Of a DNA stretch of 64,000 bases, positions 21,015 through 33,845 are shown in pieces. Each line of letters begins with the position of its first letter. The stretch's first letter is position 1. The stretch comes from Vanessa cardui (Eukaryota; Arthropoda; Insecta; Lepidoptera; Nymphalidae): positions 1,302,001 through 1,366,000 of the forward strand of contig NC_061123.1 in the NCBI RefSeq assembly GCF_905220365.1, read 5' to 3'. The notes under the pieces are model-generated. The model made no database searches, was not told the origin of the DNA, and saw only the letters and a program-made list of their open reading frames with translations. A program made the position numbers and the translations under genes.

Positions 21015-22206
21015 AAATAACAACTTTAAATGGCATGTATTCTGATCAAAGATGAACAAACCTTAGACCAAAACTCAAACCTTATATTTGTTGCAAATCG
21101 TTCTTGGTTAATAATAAAGTTTCGGAGTATTGTGAAGTAATATGTCTTCTTCTAACGAATACTACACGGAAATAGCTGTGAAATATTCACCCTCTATACG
21201 AAGGCCGTTCATGTTTAAATCATACCAGCAAAACGTAGCCATTGTATATATATGCCTTTTTTTCACGCACAGGAAATTTTCATAGTTACTTTTTTCCATT
21301 GAACCGGGTTATATAACATTCTTACTAGCTAAAACTATTGCGATGGTTGTCTTTCTTTATTGAAAATGGAACGTGATTCGTACCTAAGACGGTAAGGCTG
21401 ATGTTCTGATATAATATATTTGCTGCGCTTTCCATGCTGTATTATACTGGATGATCTCCCCACCCGGCTACTTGAGTCAACCAGTATAGTTGAGAGGGAA
21501 AGAGGTAAATGATCAGGGACGGCATAAGTATAATATAAGGTAGCGGAGAGTTTACTTAGGAAAGGTCTATCGCAAGAACTGAGTGCGTCTCCCAAGGTTC
21601 ATTCTCTATATGCAATAACACATCCATGCGCCCAAGAAACGATAATTCCTAGTAAATTTTCAGGCATGTGCCAACCGATCTATGATGTGTTAGAAGGCTT
21701 TTATTTTGTATATATTTTTTTCCGTATCGAGTCATTTTATAAAACTTACAATATTAAGTATAAAAGTTAGCGATGCAACTAATTATACGGCTGTTAAATC
21801 ATATTAGCTACGGAAACAATGATTCGCTAGTTGCGAATTAGCTTACACATTCAATCAAATTTGGTTTCCGAACGGATGATGAGTGTTCACTGGTGTGGTA
21901 AATGATTGTCAATTGTAATGTCAGTTAATTGCAGTTTGGATAATGTGCTCATTGCCTTTTCGAAGTTTTTGCAATAGATAGTGGTATGACTTGTTTGAAT
22001 TAACTTTTTCGCAATTGCAATTAAATTTTCTTGATGGTAGAGTTTTGGCAGGGATTTATATGAAAACTCTTTTTTTGTGTTCCGGTTTGATGTGTGCAAT
22101 TGGAAATACAGCGTGTCGTTGGCCTTTTATCAGTTTTTGCAAAAAATATTTAAATTTAAGATATATATACAACAAACAACAACAGCTTGCCATTATAAAG
22201 ACAAAT
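21015..22206. other. Unassigned stretch
   Basis: 21335-21595 is open on the minus strand for 86 codons and includes 'PDHLPLSLS', which faintly recalls the 'SDH' end of a LINE endonuclease domain. That is too weak to call. Otherwise AT-rich with no feature. Confidence 0.4.
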
Positions 22207-22283
22207 TGAGCACATGAATCAGCGGTTTTTGTCTGGGTTTGAAGCCGAAATCATCGGTTAAGATGCACGCGTTCTAACCACTA
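22207..22283 (-). repeat. SINE-a head fragment (copy 4)
   Basis: Reverse of the tRNA-like head only: 'GTCTGGGTTTGAAGCCGAAA', 'TCATCGGTTAAGATGCACGC', 'GTTCTAACCACT'. Confidence 0.8.
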
Positions 22284-22847
22284 AGATATATATATTTTTT
22301 TAAATATTTTTAATAGTCAATTAAGTAAGTAGCTCAAATACATACATTGTTTTAAAAAGAACAAGCAAAGGAAATCATGTGGAATCAAACCTCGGTGTAG
22401 AATTAAGTCATGTGATACAAAAATCCATTATATTTGGAATAGAACCACAATATAAAATGCCACATCCTTAGGATAAGAGGAAATGGCTCTAATTCGTTTT
22501 GTAAGATTATAAATAAACATTGCATATAAAATAAATCTTTCACGTAATAGGTCACATTTTTACAAAAAGATGTTTTTTAAAGTTACTACGAGTAACTTTG
22601 AAGTCAAATTCTCTTTTGGTATTGCACCATGTAACGTTGTTTTATCTATAATTAAAATTCATATCATTGGTTGAAGGTTTTTGATTTCCAACATTTTACA
22701 GGTTTTTTATGTGATATAAAAATTAAATTGGGATGAGGATAGGAGGACGAAGAAGTGATACAAAATAATAAATTAAGTTACGCATAAATTTATGGGTATA
22801 TTTTTAGTTAAAATATTCTTTATGTAGAAAACACAAACGAATCCAGT

Positions 22848-22955
22848 CTCACATGCAGGTTTCGTTCCCACGTTTTCCAATTTCATTTACTGAGCTTTGA
22901 ACCCATTGTATTCTTAGAAAATTTAGGTATTTAAATCACTGGACCATCGCGGCTC
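22848..22955 (-). repeat. SINE-a degenerate head fragment (copy 5)
   Basis: 'CATGCAGGTTTCGTTCCCAC' and 'CACTGGACCATCGCGGCTC' are SINE-a body and head in reverse, with many substitutions. Confidence 0.6.
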
Positions 22956-23220
22956 TATACAAACTATCTTGCTTAATTAGAATATGAATAATATATAACT
23001 ATTACATCAAATAACGAAGTTGAAATTGAATATAAAACTCGGTATTCGAGTTCATTTTACATTATTTGTATAGTAAAGTTATAAAGGTTACTCTACAGTA
23101 GACGTACTTGAGTATATTTGCACAATATAACCGTTCGTTTCGTATTCGACAACTTCAGAAATCCGAACTGATATTCTAAATTTGAAATTATTTATTTGTT
23201 TGTATTTATTATTGTATATA

Positions 23221-23450
23221 TGTGCTTAATTTGTGTTTATAATTCATCACGTGTTCAACGGTGAAGGAAAGCATCTTGAGGGAACCTGCATGTGTCTAAT
23301 TTCATCGAAATTCTGCCACATGTGCATTCCACCAATCCGCATTGGAACAGCGTGGTGGCATATGTCCCAAACCCTCTCCTTAATAGGAGAGGACGCCTTA
23401 GCCCGGCAGTAGGAAATTTACAGGCTGTTACTGTACTGTACTGTACTTAT
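23221..23450 (+). mobile_element. SINE-a copy 6, 5'-truncated
   Basis: Starts mid-body at 'TGTGCTTAATTTGTGTTTAT', then 'CCACATGTGCATTCCACCAA', 'CCGCATTGGAACAGCGTGG', and ends 'ACAGGCTGTTACTG' plus a (TACTG)n tail. Loss of the 5' end is what target-primed reverse transcription produces. Confidence 0.9.
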
Positions 23451-23750
23451 TTGTTTGTTTGTTACGCTTACATGTTTATTAAACCGATCATAATTAAATT
23501 TTGCACTCACAGAGGGTACAAAACGAACATATGACACACTGCTATTATAACTAACACCTGTAGGCGCCACTCCCACACGTGGAATAATCAACGGGCGGAA
23601 ATTAGTATTAATTACTAGAGCATATTACAAGCGAAGAAGGAATACAGATAAGGAAACCTCGGATTTATGTAAGTATTCCATGCGATTTACTAATAGCTTA
23701 GATCTACATATTGTACGCTATATACAGTACTAACCTTTTACACTTTATTT

Positions 23751-24036
23751 GGTGGTATGACTTTGTGCAAGCCCGTCTGGGTAGGTACCACCCACTCATC
23801 AGTTATTCTACCACCAAATAAGAGTACTCAGTATTGTTGTATTCCGGTCTGAAGGGTGAGGGAGCCAGTGTAACTACAGGCACAAGGGACATGACATCTT
23901 AGTTTGCAAGGTTGGTGGCACGTTGACGATGTAAGGAAGATTTGTTATTTCTTACAGCGTCATTGTCTTTGCGTGATGGGGACCACTTACCATCAGGCTG
24001 CCCATATGCTCGTCCGCCAACCTATACCATAAAAAA
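23751..24036 (+). mobile_element. Rep-c copy 4, full length
   Basis: The best-preserved copy here: 'CTTTGTGCAAGCCCGTCTGG', 'GTAGGTACCACCCACTCATC', 'AACTACAGGCACAAGGGACA', 'GACCACTTACCATCAGGCTG' and 'CCCATATGCTCGTCCGCC', ending in an A8 tail. Confidence 0.9.
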
Positions 24037-25613
24037 AATCCTAACCTTAGGCAAAAAACATTGACAACCAACGCATACTACTCAATACAAGATTCTATCA
24101 AAAATAAAAAAAAAAACGTTACCTAAGTTATCAGTTAGGTATCTACATAAAAAAAATATTCAGTTGTCAATTTAGTTTAGGAGTGAGATACGAAGTGAAT
24201 TATATTCCGCACAATATTATAGATTATATATAAGCTCCCGACAAATTATATCGCGTCTATTCGATCTCAAGTGCCGTTGATTCTTATTTTATCTTCTCTT
24301 GTTTGTAATAGGCTATAGTTGCTCTGAACCTACCTTACCGCACTTAAGCTTCACCTACGTTAAACACTAATGCTTCTCCCCGAGGTTCAAAAGGTGAATG
24401 ATTCAGTCTGTAATGAGATATAACTTTTGCCAAATAAATTGGACTATTGAACGAAAATAACTCATGATTCTCACTGGATGTTGTTGGCTTTCAAACAAAT
24501 TCCTCAAATTTATTATTCTATATTGAGGAAAATGTTTTGACTTCGTGCTGACAGGAGCTGTGTAACGCCGATACTTATCAGAAGCCACCCTATTTTTCAT
24601 CGCCAGATATCGTTGAAGGATCATGCGATCTAACCTTAATGGTAGTATTTCATTTCCACTTGATTATCATTTTCTTTTGAAATAGATTCAATGAATACTT
24701 TTTTAAAATACACTAGTTAAAATATTATCTAAAAAATAAATGAATAGTTTTTGTATAGTTTAATAAAGTGTGCCATCGGCTAATATGTTAGCGCATTAGT
24801 CTGTTGATCCCAAGAATCTGCCCAAGACCAATACCAAGCACATTTTCTGTCAACATATTTCTCAATAGAAAACTTGGAGTTCGCAGTATTACACTTTCGT
24901 TCCTTGCATTATAGGAGTAAGGGAATGGAGTGCATTTATTAAGCGCTCATACTTCCACAGTATAATACGTTCTACGATGACTTTTCTTGCGGCAGTTTTC
25001 AATTACGAATCGTTGAAAATTCTACCCTTAAGCGAAACGAATCGCTTTAAATTTAGTAACTTGAAAATTGAAAATTAAAAATGTATTTGTGGATGTACAG
25101 TCGGGGGAAGAAAAGGTTTGTCACCTTAAGGTCTATTTTCGTGTGCTCTATGAGCGATAATCTGCTTTACCGATCAAGAATGACATATTGCTTCGCAATG
25201 ATTTGATGTTTCGATTCAAAAGGTACTACGAGTTTAAGATTTTATAAAGGAATTAATTTGAAAACTGACGAAGGTTCTCTTACTTTGACTGTACTTTAAT
25301 GAAAATGGCTTTCAACAGAGCGGTTCAGACAAGCATATCTAAATAAGGTGGTCAACAGAAACGTCAGCACGTAGGAAATTTTAATCCAAATAAGCCTTGT
25401 TTCCTGAGATAATTACCATGCAGTGTAGTCAAGCACTGAGCTGGAAGCGAGCCAAATACGAAGTTTCATTCTATATTACTAGCTAGATAACCGGGAACTT
25501 TTTATAGCGTTAATTGCTTGATACAATTAAATATTAAAAAAAAACTGATCTAGGACTTACCTAGAATATTGAAGAATTTTGATCATCTATTTTCATAAAA
25601 ATGGTAAATGTGT
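24037..25613. other. AT-rich stretch, no gene seen
   Basis: No supportable gene or repeat. Short open frames only. Confidence 0.5.
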
Positions 25614-25886
25614 TGAGCCGAGATGGCCCAGTGGTTAGGAACCGATGGTTACGGGTTCAAACCCAGCAAGCATCACTGAATATTTATGTGCTTAATTTGT
25701 GTTTATAATTCATCTCGTGTTAGAAAATAAAGGAAAACATCGTGAGGAAATTTGGATGTGTCAAATTTCATAGAAATTCTGCCACATATATATTAACGTG
25801 GTGAAATATGTTCCAAATCTTCTCCTAAAAGGAAGAGGCCTTAGCTCAGCAGTGAGTAATTTACAGGCTTTTTTTGTTGTTGTTAC
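25614..25886 (+). mobile_element. SINE-a copy 7, small deletions in head and body
   Basis: Head 'GAGCCGAGATGGCCCAGTGG' with about 15 bases missing between the A box and 'CCGATGGTTACGGGTTCAAA'. The body and (TTG)n tail ('TTTGTTGTTGTTAC') are present. Confidence 0.88.
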
Positions 25887-26110
25887 ATGTCGCAATGTTG
25901 TATAAAATACATATTCTAAAAGTATCAGCCATACGTGCGTTGACAACATGTTGCAAGCTATAGGCTTCAGTTACAGTACAAGAACGATCATCCATCACTC
26001 TGAAACCTGGAATACTGAATTGATGGTAGAAGATGAGGATATTGTCTTTGATAATCTGTCAAACTTATTTTAAATGAATTATCAGAAAATTATAATATAA
26101 CTTCTTAACT

Positions 26111-26223
26111 ATAAAGCATTCTTGCCACCATTCCACGCGGTCAAGATTTATAAAGTAACTAGTTTTAGTTCATATTTGTATATATATATTTAAGCATTTA
26201 ATGTTGTTAATTCTTATGTTAAT
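26111..26223 (-). repeat. Rep-k copy 2 (short form)
   Basis: In reverse it gives 'TTGACCGCGTGGAATGGTGG' followed by 'CAAGAATGCTTTAT', where the copy ends, unlike the long form at 3080-3285. Confidence 0.75.
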
Positions 26224-26411
26224 AAAGAGTTTTTAATATAACTTTTATTTTATTTTAATGAAATATTAAAATATATAGGTTACAGTTTAGGATAGTTTAT
26301 TTGAAAATCGAAATTGTTCAGCTGGTGCTGTATTAATAAACAAATAAACAAAAACTTCATGTTAATAATAAAAGTGGATACAAGTGTCTGCAGTTTTAGA
26401 TGTAACCGTAA

Positions 26412-26592
26412 CTTGTTGTTACCCGCGGCTTCGCTCGCATCTTCGTTTGGCAAAAAAGTAGCCTATGTCCTTCCTTGACGATCAAATTTGCTTCAAACCA
26501 AATTTCATCAAATTCTGTTCAGCGGTTTGATAGTGAAAAATTGACGAACAGACAGGCTGACAGTTACTTTTACATTTATAATATTAATATAG
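26412..26592 (+). repeat. Rep-j copy 2, well preserved
   Basis: 'GTTACCCGCGGCTTCGCTCG', 'GGCAAAAAAGTAGCCTATGT', 'CCAAATTTCATCAAATTCTG', 'TTCAGCGGTTTGATAGTGAA', then 'TTTATAATATTAATATAG'. It is the cleanest copy in the window. Confidence 0.8.
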
Positions 26593-27797
26593 ATCCTCGT
26601 TCTGAATCTAATTTATTTTCAAAACACAGCATAAACTGAAATTTGTAATGGAGATAAAATATCAGGAAATCATAGAAAATTGCCCTATTGTTCGACCGGT
26701 AATCGTTATATCTGCAGCAGACAGCGATAGTTTCCTTTCAGCTTGCCAATTCTGAAACTTATGTGGATCGCCTGCTTCAGTCTGAGGAAGGCCAGGAAGC
26801 AATGCTTCGATACTGTATTTCGATAATCGGATCTGAACAAATTGTCTGAAGGAATATACTGAAATTGCATAGCATGTTCAATTATTATCATACAAGTTAT
26901 TTATAATTTATTTTGTTTTGTTAATTTTAAAGTATGTTTTTTTTAAAAACTACTGAATATATTTCATGGATAAATATAGCAAGAAACGCAGATAGAATGA
27001 TTGTGATAACTTTACAATGTTATATTTTTCCGTATGCAAAATCTCTTGGAAGTGTTTCGAAGTCTAAAACAAGTCGGTAATACAAGCGTTTATATCAGGA
27101 AATTAAATCAGGTCATGTAATAATTAAAAGGAAAATTACGAGTAAATTAAGGCTTTTTCTCTCAAAGTGCAAATTAACTTCCTCTTCGAGTGATGGTTAG
27201 TTAGTTGTTCATAATAACTACAGGAACATGCAAGTTTCCACACAATGCGGTTACCCTCAGGGCGCAAGATGAATATTCAGATTTGTTTAAACCACTTTGA
27301 AACCACGACCTTTCATAAGAAGTAAATTCTCAACTGACGTCATATTTATACAGAAATTTACACTCGTAATGTTATCGGAAGTATATGACCCGCTGAAGTT
27401 CTCACAGTTCGATTGTTAAGTCTAGAAATATTCGGGCGATATGTTTTCTAAACAATTGAGAATTCTTTTTAATGGTTTCTTTATTTTCACAGAATTGCTC
27501 ATTGATGTTTCCGGGCTTTCGAAATAAATAGCCTATTTTGTATTTTGTTTGTGACTGTACTGTTAAATGACGATTTTATATTTAGTTCGTGCAGAGAATA
27601 CTTTATGAATTCTTGTTGAAATTGCTGAAATTTAAGCGTTGAGCCTAAAAGGCATGTGAATCTTAAACAATTATTTGCTTGTTCAACCCCAAGCAAGTGC
27701 CATTGGATTGTTATGTGCTTCATTTTTTTTTATATAATCTATTTTGTGCTCAATAAAGGAAACTAATAGGAGAATAGGCTGTTTTTCTTCCTTTTTT
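26593..27797. other. AT-rich stretch, no gene seen
   Basis: No supportable gene. Open frames at 26706-26891 and 27499-27723 on the minus strand have no recognisable features. Confidence 0.5.
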
Positions 27798-28068
27798 TAT
27801 AAAATACTTTGGTGGGCGGGAAAGTACCAACAGGTGATAAGTGGCTACCACTGTTCATAAATATTAGCGCTGTAAGAGATATTAACTATACATTACATCG
27901 CTTATGCACAATGAACCTTGGGAACTAAATTCACAATGAGTCCATTGTACCCATAGTAATATTTCAAGCAGGAACACTTAATAATAAGTACTGGGTGATG
28001 AATGATCAACTTTATGGAAGAACTTGTACAAAGTGCTACCACCAAGTGGCATAGCCTAGTAGTGGTCT
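27798..28068 (-). mobile_element. Rep-c copy 5, diverged
   Basis: Reverse order of blocks: 'AACAGGTGATAAGTGGCTAC', 'AATATTAGCGCTGTAAGAGA', 'CATTACATCGC', 'CCTTGGGAACTAA', 'GCTACCACCAAG'. Substitutions are frequent. Confidence 0.75.
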
Positions 28069-29589
28069 TACTTTACTATAATCTCAGATAATTTTTACGA
28101 TATAATGTACAATCAATAAAAAATGCGGAATATACAGTGAATCGGATCGGCACAAAAATCAGTACGTACTTTTTTCCACAGGACTTAATCATTTCAATCA
28201 ATGAACAAATAAATAGTATGCGAGCTAAAAACCGACAGCTGTAAGCTAGTAAGTCTGTTTTCTCTTCCATAGGATATAGAGATTAATTTGGACGTAGTGT
28301 TTTATTATTTATACCAATTTAATGGTATGGTATCCGCACGTAGAATATCAATTATGGTTTTATTTTGAAGAGCTTCAGCCGTAAATATGTAGGAAAGTAA
28401 AGATTCTTGATTTAAATTTATGAAATTATTACATTTTAATAAAAAAAAATATTAGCGAGCGGAAAAAAGTTACTAGCCGGTTATAGCCAATCAATTTACA
28501 TGACATTAAAATTTTTATTCAAAAAAAAAAAAACCTTTCATAGGATTGGAAATGTCTAAAAAATCCTTTCGCGAAGTTTCACGGTCGCCCCACCAATATA
28601 TGATGATTACTTTTACATCCAACTTTGTAATTGGTTTCTTATTACTTTTGTTTATTGTAGAACACTACAAACAACGTGTAAATTTTATCTAAATATCACT
28701 GAGCTCAAAGGTATTATAATGTTTAATTAAAAATAAATTTGTGCTATCTTAGACGTATTACCAATCGGATTTAAAATAAGTTTTATCTTTTCCTTCAAAA
28801 TTTTCGCGTATAGTTGCCAAAGCATTATTTTCGTAAATTTCGTTTGTTCCAACTTTGGAAATAAATCATTTCCAATACAATTCGATTCCTAAAACTTATG
28901 CAAGGCGAATCTATTGTCAAAGATGTGTGTTCCCTTTGACAAAAGACAGACATTTTATTGTATTTTGGTATAAATCTCTTTATGCTTTGGAATATCTGAA
29001 TGCACCGGTATTCATTTTGTTGCTCTAAACTTATTCAGATGTATGAGCTGCTGGATGCTTCGAGAGCTCTTACTTGTGTAACGTTTACAAAAATTTATTT
29101 TCCATTTGAAACGATGCATGCTAAGGTACAAAGGAAATTTATTCCATAAAATCGACTGTTCTGTTCTGGATTCGATCGAGAGAGGAAGCTTGTTATGAAT
29201 TTGATTTTGGAATGAAATATAATTATAGATTTATAATCCAATGACTCATGTAATCGGCTAACTAGTGTTGACTAAACATTAACTCTTATTTTAGCTAGTA
29301 TGGTAGAATCATAATAGATCACAGGTCGGTTCGATCAAAAATGATTGGGAATTTCACAAATATTCCTGTTATATTCATTTATAAAAACAATTAGAGATAT
29401 TGTCTATTCGTCTGATCTTTCTAGTCGTTGTAGGATGCGAGAGAAGACAAGAGAACGAGACACTGATTACACTATATTTGCTGTTGTACCTCAATGTTAT
29501 GCTCTGTTGTATAAGTATATTCGTCGTGATTGCTAACCGGTGTTGAAATTGGGGTTTGTCCTGCTGACAGTTATGTTGTTATAATAAAC
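28069..29589. other. AT-rich stretch, no gene seen
   Basis: No supportable gene. A 23-base string shared with 32494-32516 lies at 29074-29096 (see findings). Confidence 0.5.
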
Positions 29590-29885
29590 TAGGTGTGCCC
29601 GCGACCTTGTACGCCTTTGCATATAATAAAAAAAAGCCCAATTTTTTATTATTGTAGCCCAAGTTACTCCCTATTATATTAGTTATCTGCTATCGAAAGT
29701 CCCGTCAAAATCGGTCCAGCCATTCCAGAGATTATCGAAAACAAACAGATAGACAGAAAGACCGACAGAAATTGTAAAAAATTTCATTTTGGTATATGCA
29801 CCGTGTATACATACATATGCATTAAGAAAATAAGGGATATTTTAATATTCCAAACAGACACTCCAATTTTATTATATGTATAGAT
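29590..29885 (+). repeat. Rep-i copy 2
   Basis: 'CTAGGTGTGCCCGCGACCTT', 'AAAATCGGTCCAGCCATTCC', 'ATTTTGGTATATGCACCGTG' and 'TATACATACATATGCATTAA' follow the Rep-i order. Confidence 0.8.
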
Positions 29886-30124
29886 TTACTAGAAGAAGGG
29901 AAGAGAACACAATGATACTATCAATTAAATACCTTAAAATATTTGTGAAATTTATTTTTATATTTAATATTTCTAGCTAATAAATAAAACAGTTTTTGTT
30001 TTATTCTTGGCATATTATTTAATTAAAGTGAAGAACCAAATTAAACGTTTTATTCTATTATTAAAATAGCATATAATTTCGACATAGATTTTGATGATGT
30101 AGATGATAAAAAAGCTTGGAATTA

Positions 30125-30347
30125 ATACCTGTTGACTTCCAGGCAGGCATACATATTTAATTGTATTTAACTAATATGATTGTATTTTTTAAATGTTGAA
30201 AAAGAGTAACTACTGATTTTCTTGCCGGTTCTTCTAAGTAGAATCTACTTTCCGAATAGGTGGTAGCTTCACTTAATTGTTAAATGACGATTCATAAGTG
30301 GTTGTAAAAGCCGACTTGAATAAAGTTTATTTTGATTTTGATTTTTG
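30125..30347 (+). mobile_element. Rep-h copy 4
   Basis: 'CCTGTTGACTTCCAGGCAGG', 'GATTTTCTTGCCGGTTCTTC', 'GACTTGAATAAAGTTTATTT' and a (TTTGA)n-like end, followed by (GAT)n at about 30346-30360. Confidence 0.8.
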
Positions 30348-30886
30348 ATGATGATGATGACGACAATATTTATGCTTTTTTGTTTTATTTCAGGTTTTAA
30401 TAGTAAATTTAGAGCACAGTATAATTGAAAACCATTTTTTTCTGACACAAAGTAAATTAATAACTTTCTTCAATTCAGAACTATAAATAATCTTTCACCT
30501 GGTTAGATTTGTATCATACTGCTTAATTCAATAATTAATCTTCAGTCCGCGAGGGAAATTAATAAAACGCCTGCCAAAAAAATAAAGCAACTTAAAATAA
30601 TGTGATAATATCATGATAAAAAATTTTCAGGTCCGTTATTTAATATTTAAAGAAATTCTTTACGTTTTTCTCGTTAAGATAATATTATCTGTATTTGAAT
30701 ACAATAGATATTATATTCATTCAGGTATACACTGTCGTACTGAAACTACTACTGTGGTTTCATCTGTGCTCATTAATTTCGCTATTGCCTTGAGCCGCCT
30801 TCAACCCAATGTGGTAGAGCTGATATATTTTGGTAGGAATTGTCATACCATTAGACTAGTGTGGTGGAATAAGTTCCAAGTCCTCC

Positions 30887-30942
30887 AACACAGTGTAGTA
30901 GTGGTAATGATAATTATAAATACCCCACTACTGCACTGTGTT
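30887..30942. repeat. 18-bp inverted repeat with 20-nt loop
   Basis: Arm AACACAGTGTAGTAGTGG (30887-30904) pairs with 30925-30942 with one mismatch. Upstream sequence (about 30830-30886) resembles a diverged SINE-a body ('GTGTGGTGGAATAAGTTCCA'). Confidence 0.75.
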
Positions 30943-31104
30943 AGACATTCGGTTTTAATAAAATTGTAATTAATTGTGTATCAGAAAACATTTGTGATAT
31001 TAAATCGATGATAGAAGGTACTGGTGGCATTCGCAAGGGCTGTGCGTGGTACTGGACAGTATTTGGACATTGCAGCGTGACTTTATTATTATTTTATACA
31101 TAAT

Positions 31105-31315
31105 TATAAAAAAAGTAGCCTAAATTAATTCTTATTACATGAGCTATCTGCCAGTGAAAGTAACCTCAAAATCAGTCCAGCCTTTCCATAGATAAGACGG
31201 AACAAACAGACAGAAAAACAGACACAAACTATAAAAAATGTTATATTGATATATGATCCGAAATACATATGCATTTAGTAAGAAATGGTTATTGTATCCA
31301 CAGAAAATATAGATT
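31105..31315 (+). repeat. Rep-i copy 3, 5' end lost
   Basis: 'GAGCTATCTGCCAGTGAAAG', 'CCTCAAAATCAGTCCAGCC', 'CGGAACAAACAGACAGA' and 'AATACATATGCATTTAGT'. Confidence 0.75.
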
Positions 31316-31698
31316 TACTCTGATCATTACATTAAATAATGATGCTTGTGTTGTGATCGATCTTCGGATTCTAAATAACTAAATTCTAACTTTGACGTGT
31401 TATATATTTAACAGTGCGTATTAATGCCAGTGCGTTATTTCAATCGCAAACAATTCATCACATCGCTTATCGTTACGAGCGCTAGTTCACGCCGGCAAGA
31501 TATATGGCGGAGCTGAGCGGCTTACTCTGACAAATGTACAATCTCGTTCCGGATTAAGAATACAGGATTCAGGAAATGAATTGACGTCAAGCGTCATGTA
31601 TAGATCGAGTTACCGTTTTATGCAAAACAACCGATGTACCAAAATAAACAATGCTTGAAAATTTATATGCGCCACTAATTTACTTTAGATTGCGTTAA

Positions 31699-31775
31699 AA
31701 TTGTTACACACAGCAACGTCACTAAGATGTAACGTCCTTTGTGCCTTTAGTTAACTGACTCACTCCTTCTAGCGC
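31699..31775 (-). repeat. Rep-c fragment
   Basis: 'TAAGATGTAACGTCCTTTGT', 'GCCTTTAGTTAACTGACTCA' correspond to the middle of Rep-c in reverse. Confidence 0.55.
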
Positions 31776-31809
31776 CATGATTGACAGTGAAAGTTGATAG
31801 AAGATAGGA

Positions 31810-32040
31810 GATGATCTCGTTCTGTGATAACGTCATGCCACAGGAGGCCATGGAACAAGAGCATAAGAACAATGGTGACCCGCTTCGTTACAGAAGAAGG
31901 CGTCTTCGCTAGTAGACATCTCCTCTGGCAAAAGTGTGGTCTACGAACCCTCTACGCATTTCGCAGAGGTGGGTCTTTCGTCGCGAAGTTACACCAGCGA
32001 TTTCGATTGCATTTATTAGAATAAAATAATAAAATTTATA
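31810..32040 (+). other. GC-rich island ending in AATAAA motifs, unassigned
   Basis: A moderately GC-rich block about 200 bp long ends in 'AGAATAAAATAATAAAAT' (about 32019-32036), which looks like polyadenylation signals. A 66-codon frame covers 31824-32024, but I do not recognise it. It could be the 3' end of a retrotransposon or a 3' exon. Confidence 0.35.
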
Positions 32041-32939
32041 TATTTTTATAAAGTATAGTGATTATAATTCTTATGTATTCCGTGTGTGATCTGCCTAAAC
32101 AAAGCAGTATACATATACTAGTATAACAGCGTGAACAGCCCTCACTTAATGAGTTAATTGTTTGGTCTCCGTTCCGTTGACTGAGTATATTTTAAGTCTA
32201 ATTAATGCTTCGACATTTTGTGCTTTAAAATCAATTGAACGTACCGTCATTCTTCCTTGTCAAAATAAATAAACGCTTCGTATACTCAGCATGTACGATA
32301 TATTGTATACTTTTGTATAAGGTAAATATTTAGTTTGATATTAATGTTGATTGTCGTATGAAGTAATGGTAGAGTAGAAGTGATTTTTATTTATTTTTAA
32401 TTGTCAACGAATACAAGTTTTTTTAATATGATATAGCCACTGGGTTAGCTGAGGTTAGTAGACACAAATACCTCTAGACAATGACACTTCGTATTGTGTA
32501 ACGTTTACAAAAATTTGTATTTGGTAGTGTATGCAGTCATTCTCATTATATTTTATGTTACCTCTAATTTTAATACAAACAAGTTATAAATATAACATAC
32601 GAATTACGCAAACAACCACCAGACACATAAACTTATATTGAAAATAAAATACTTTGTGCTACATTTTAGTTAGAAACAAAATCTATTGAATCTAAGAAGT
32701 CTGAACGAAGTTGATACTAAGGTCGATTACAAGACTTCTAAAGACTTCTCGAAGTGTTCTAAATGTTCTTTAGTAACTAACCTAAAAGTTTCAGAAACGA
32801 AACAACAATAGTTTGAGGATCTCTTAAAATATCGTATAAACTTTTAGTGGTTTGAAGGGTAATCTGGACATACTGATAACTATACCGCGAAGAAACTACC
32901 CTGATCCAGAGGAAATATTATACTTCAGACCCGGGTAAT

Positions 32940-33222
32940 AGACCCGAGATGGCCGAGTGGTTAGAACGCGTGCATATTAACCGATGTTTGCGGATTGAAA
33001 CCCAGGCAAGTACCACTAAATATTCATATGCTTAATTTTTCATTATAATCTCGGAAAACATCGCGAGGAAACCTACATGTGTCTAATTTCACAAAAAATC
33101 TGCCACATGTGTATTACACCAACCCGTATTGGAACAGTGTAGTGGAATATGTTCCAAAACCTTCTCTTCAAAGGGAAAGGAGGCCTTAGCCCAGCAATGG
33201 GAAATTTACGGGCTTTTTACTT
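32940..33222 (+). mobile_element. SINE-a copy 8
   Basis: Head 'CCCGAGATGGCCGAGTGGTT' and 'GGATTGAAACCCAGG', body and 'GGAGGCCTTAGCCCAGCAAT', ending 'GGGCTTTTTACTTATTTA'. The (TTG)n tail is replaced by T-rich sequence. Confidence 0.9.
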
Positions 33223-33334
33223 ATTTATATGCAGCTGTGGCGCCGCTTATAACTAGCCAGAAACTTTTTTCTGCTCTCTTAATTAATTCTTTGTTAATCA
33301 AAACAATTTCATAAATTGCAATCAAGAAACATTT

Positions 33335-33508
33335 TTATCAAATCAAATCAAATCAAAATAAACTTTATTCCAGTGGGCTTTTACAAGCACTTTTGAGCCG
33401 TCATTTAAAAATTAAGTGGTAGCTTCACACCGGTTCGAAAAGTAGATTCTACCGAGAAGAACCGGCAAGAAACTCAGTAGTGACTTTTTTACAACATTTA
33501 ATTTTTGA
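33335..33508 (-). mobile_element. Rep-h copy 5 with (TCAAA)n tail
   Basis: Begins with four TCAAA units (33339-33358), then 'ATAAACTTTATTCCAGTGGG', 'GTAGATTCTACCGAGAAGAA', 'CCGGCAAGAAACTCAGTAGT'. It lies 115 bp past SINE-a copy 8. Confidence 0.85.
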
Positions 33509-33845
33509 CATATCTATTGCTCTTCAAAATGAGAGTCTAACCGATATCTTATGTACAGCTGTCGTCCCGCAATCACTGGGAAAAAATGGGCTTACGATAT
33601 TAATATATAAGAGGCGTCTATATTGACTAAATTAATTTCATTTAAATTAAATTAATAATAAGTGGCGTGGAGCCGAGTGTTGCGGTGAGGTGAGGTGAAG
33701 GGGAGACAGAGAGAGAAGTATAATTATTGTCAAAATTACACGATTATTGAAATGTTAGCGGAAGTGACAGTTGTCTTTAAAGAGGAAATTATACTACAAT
33801 AACATATCAAGTTGTATTAACATTTAGTAATATATATTTGGTACC

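Noticed and set aside
21335..21595. 86-codon minus frame with 'PDHLPLSLS' as a LINE endonuclease piece
   Set aside because: Only one short resemblance and no neighbouring endonuclease or reverse-transcriptase motif; too weak to annotate.
30613..30969. 118-codon plus frame
   Set aside because: It spans AT-rich sequence, a SINE-a-like scrap and the hairpin at 30887, with no recognisable motif or splice signal.
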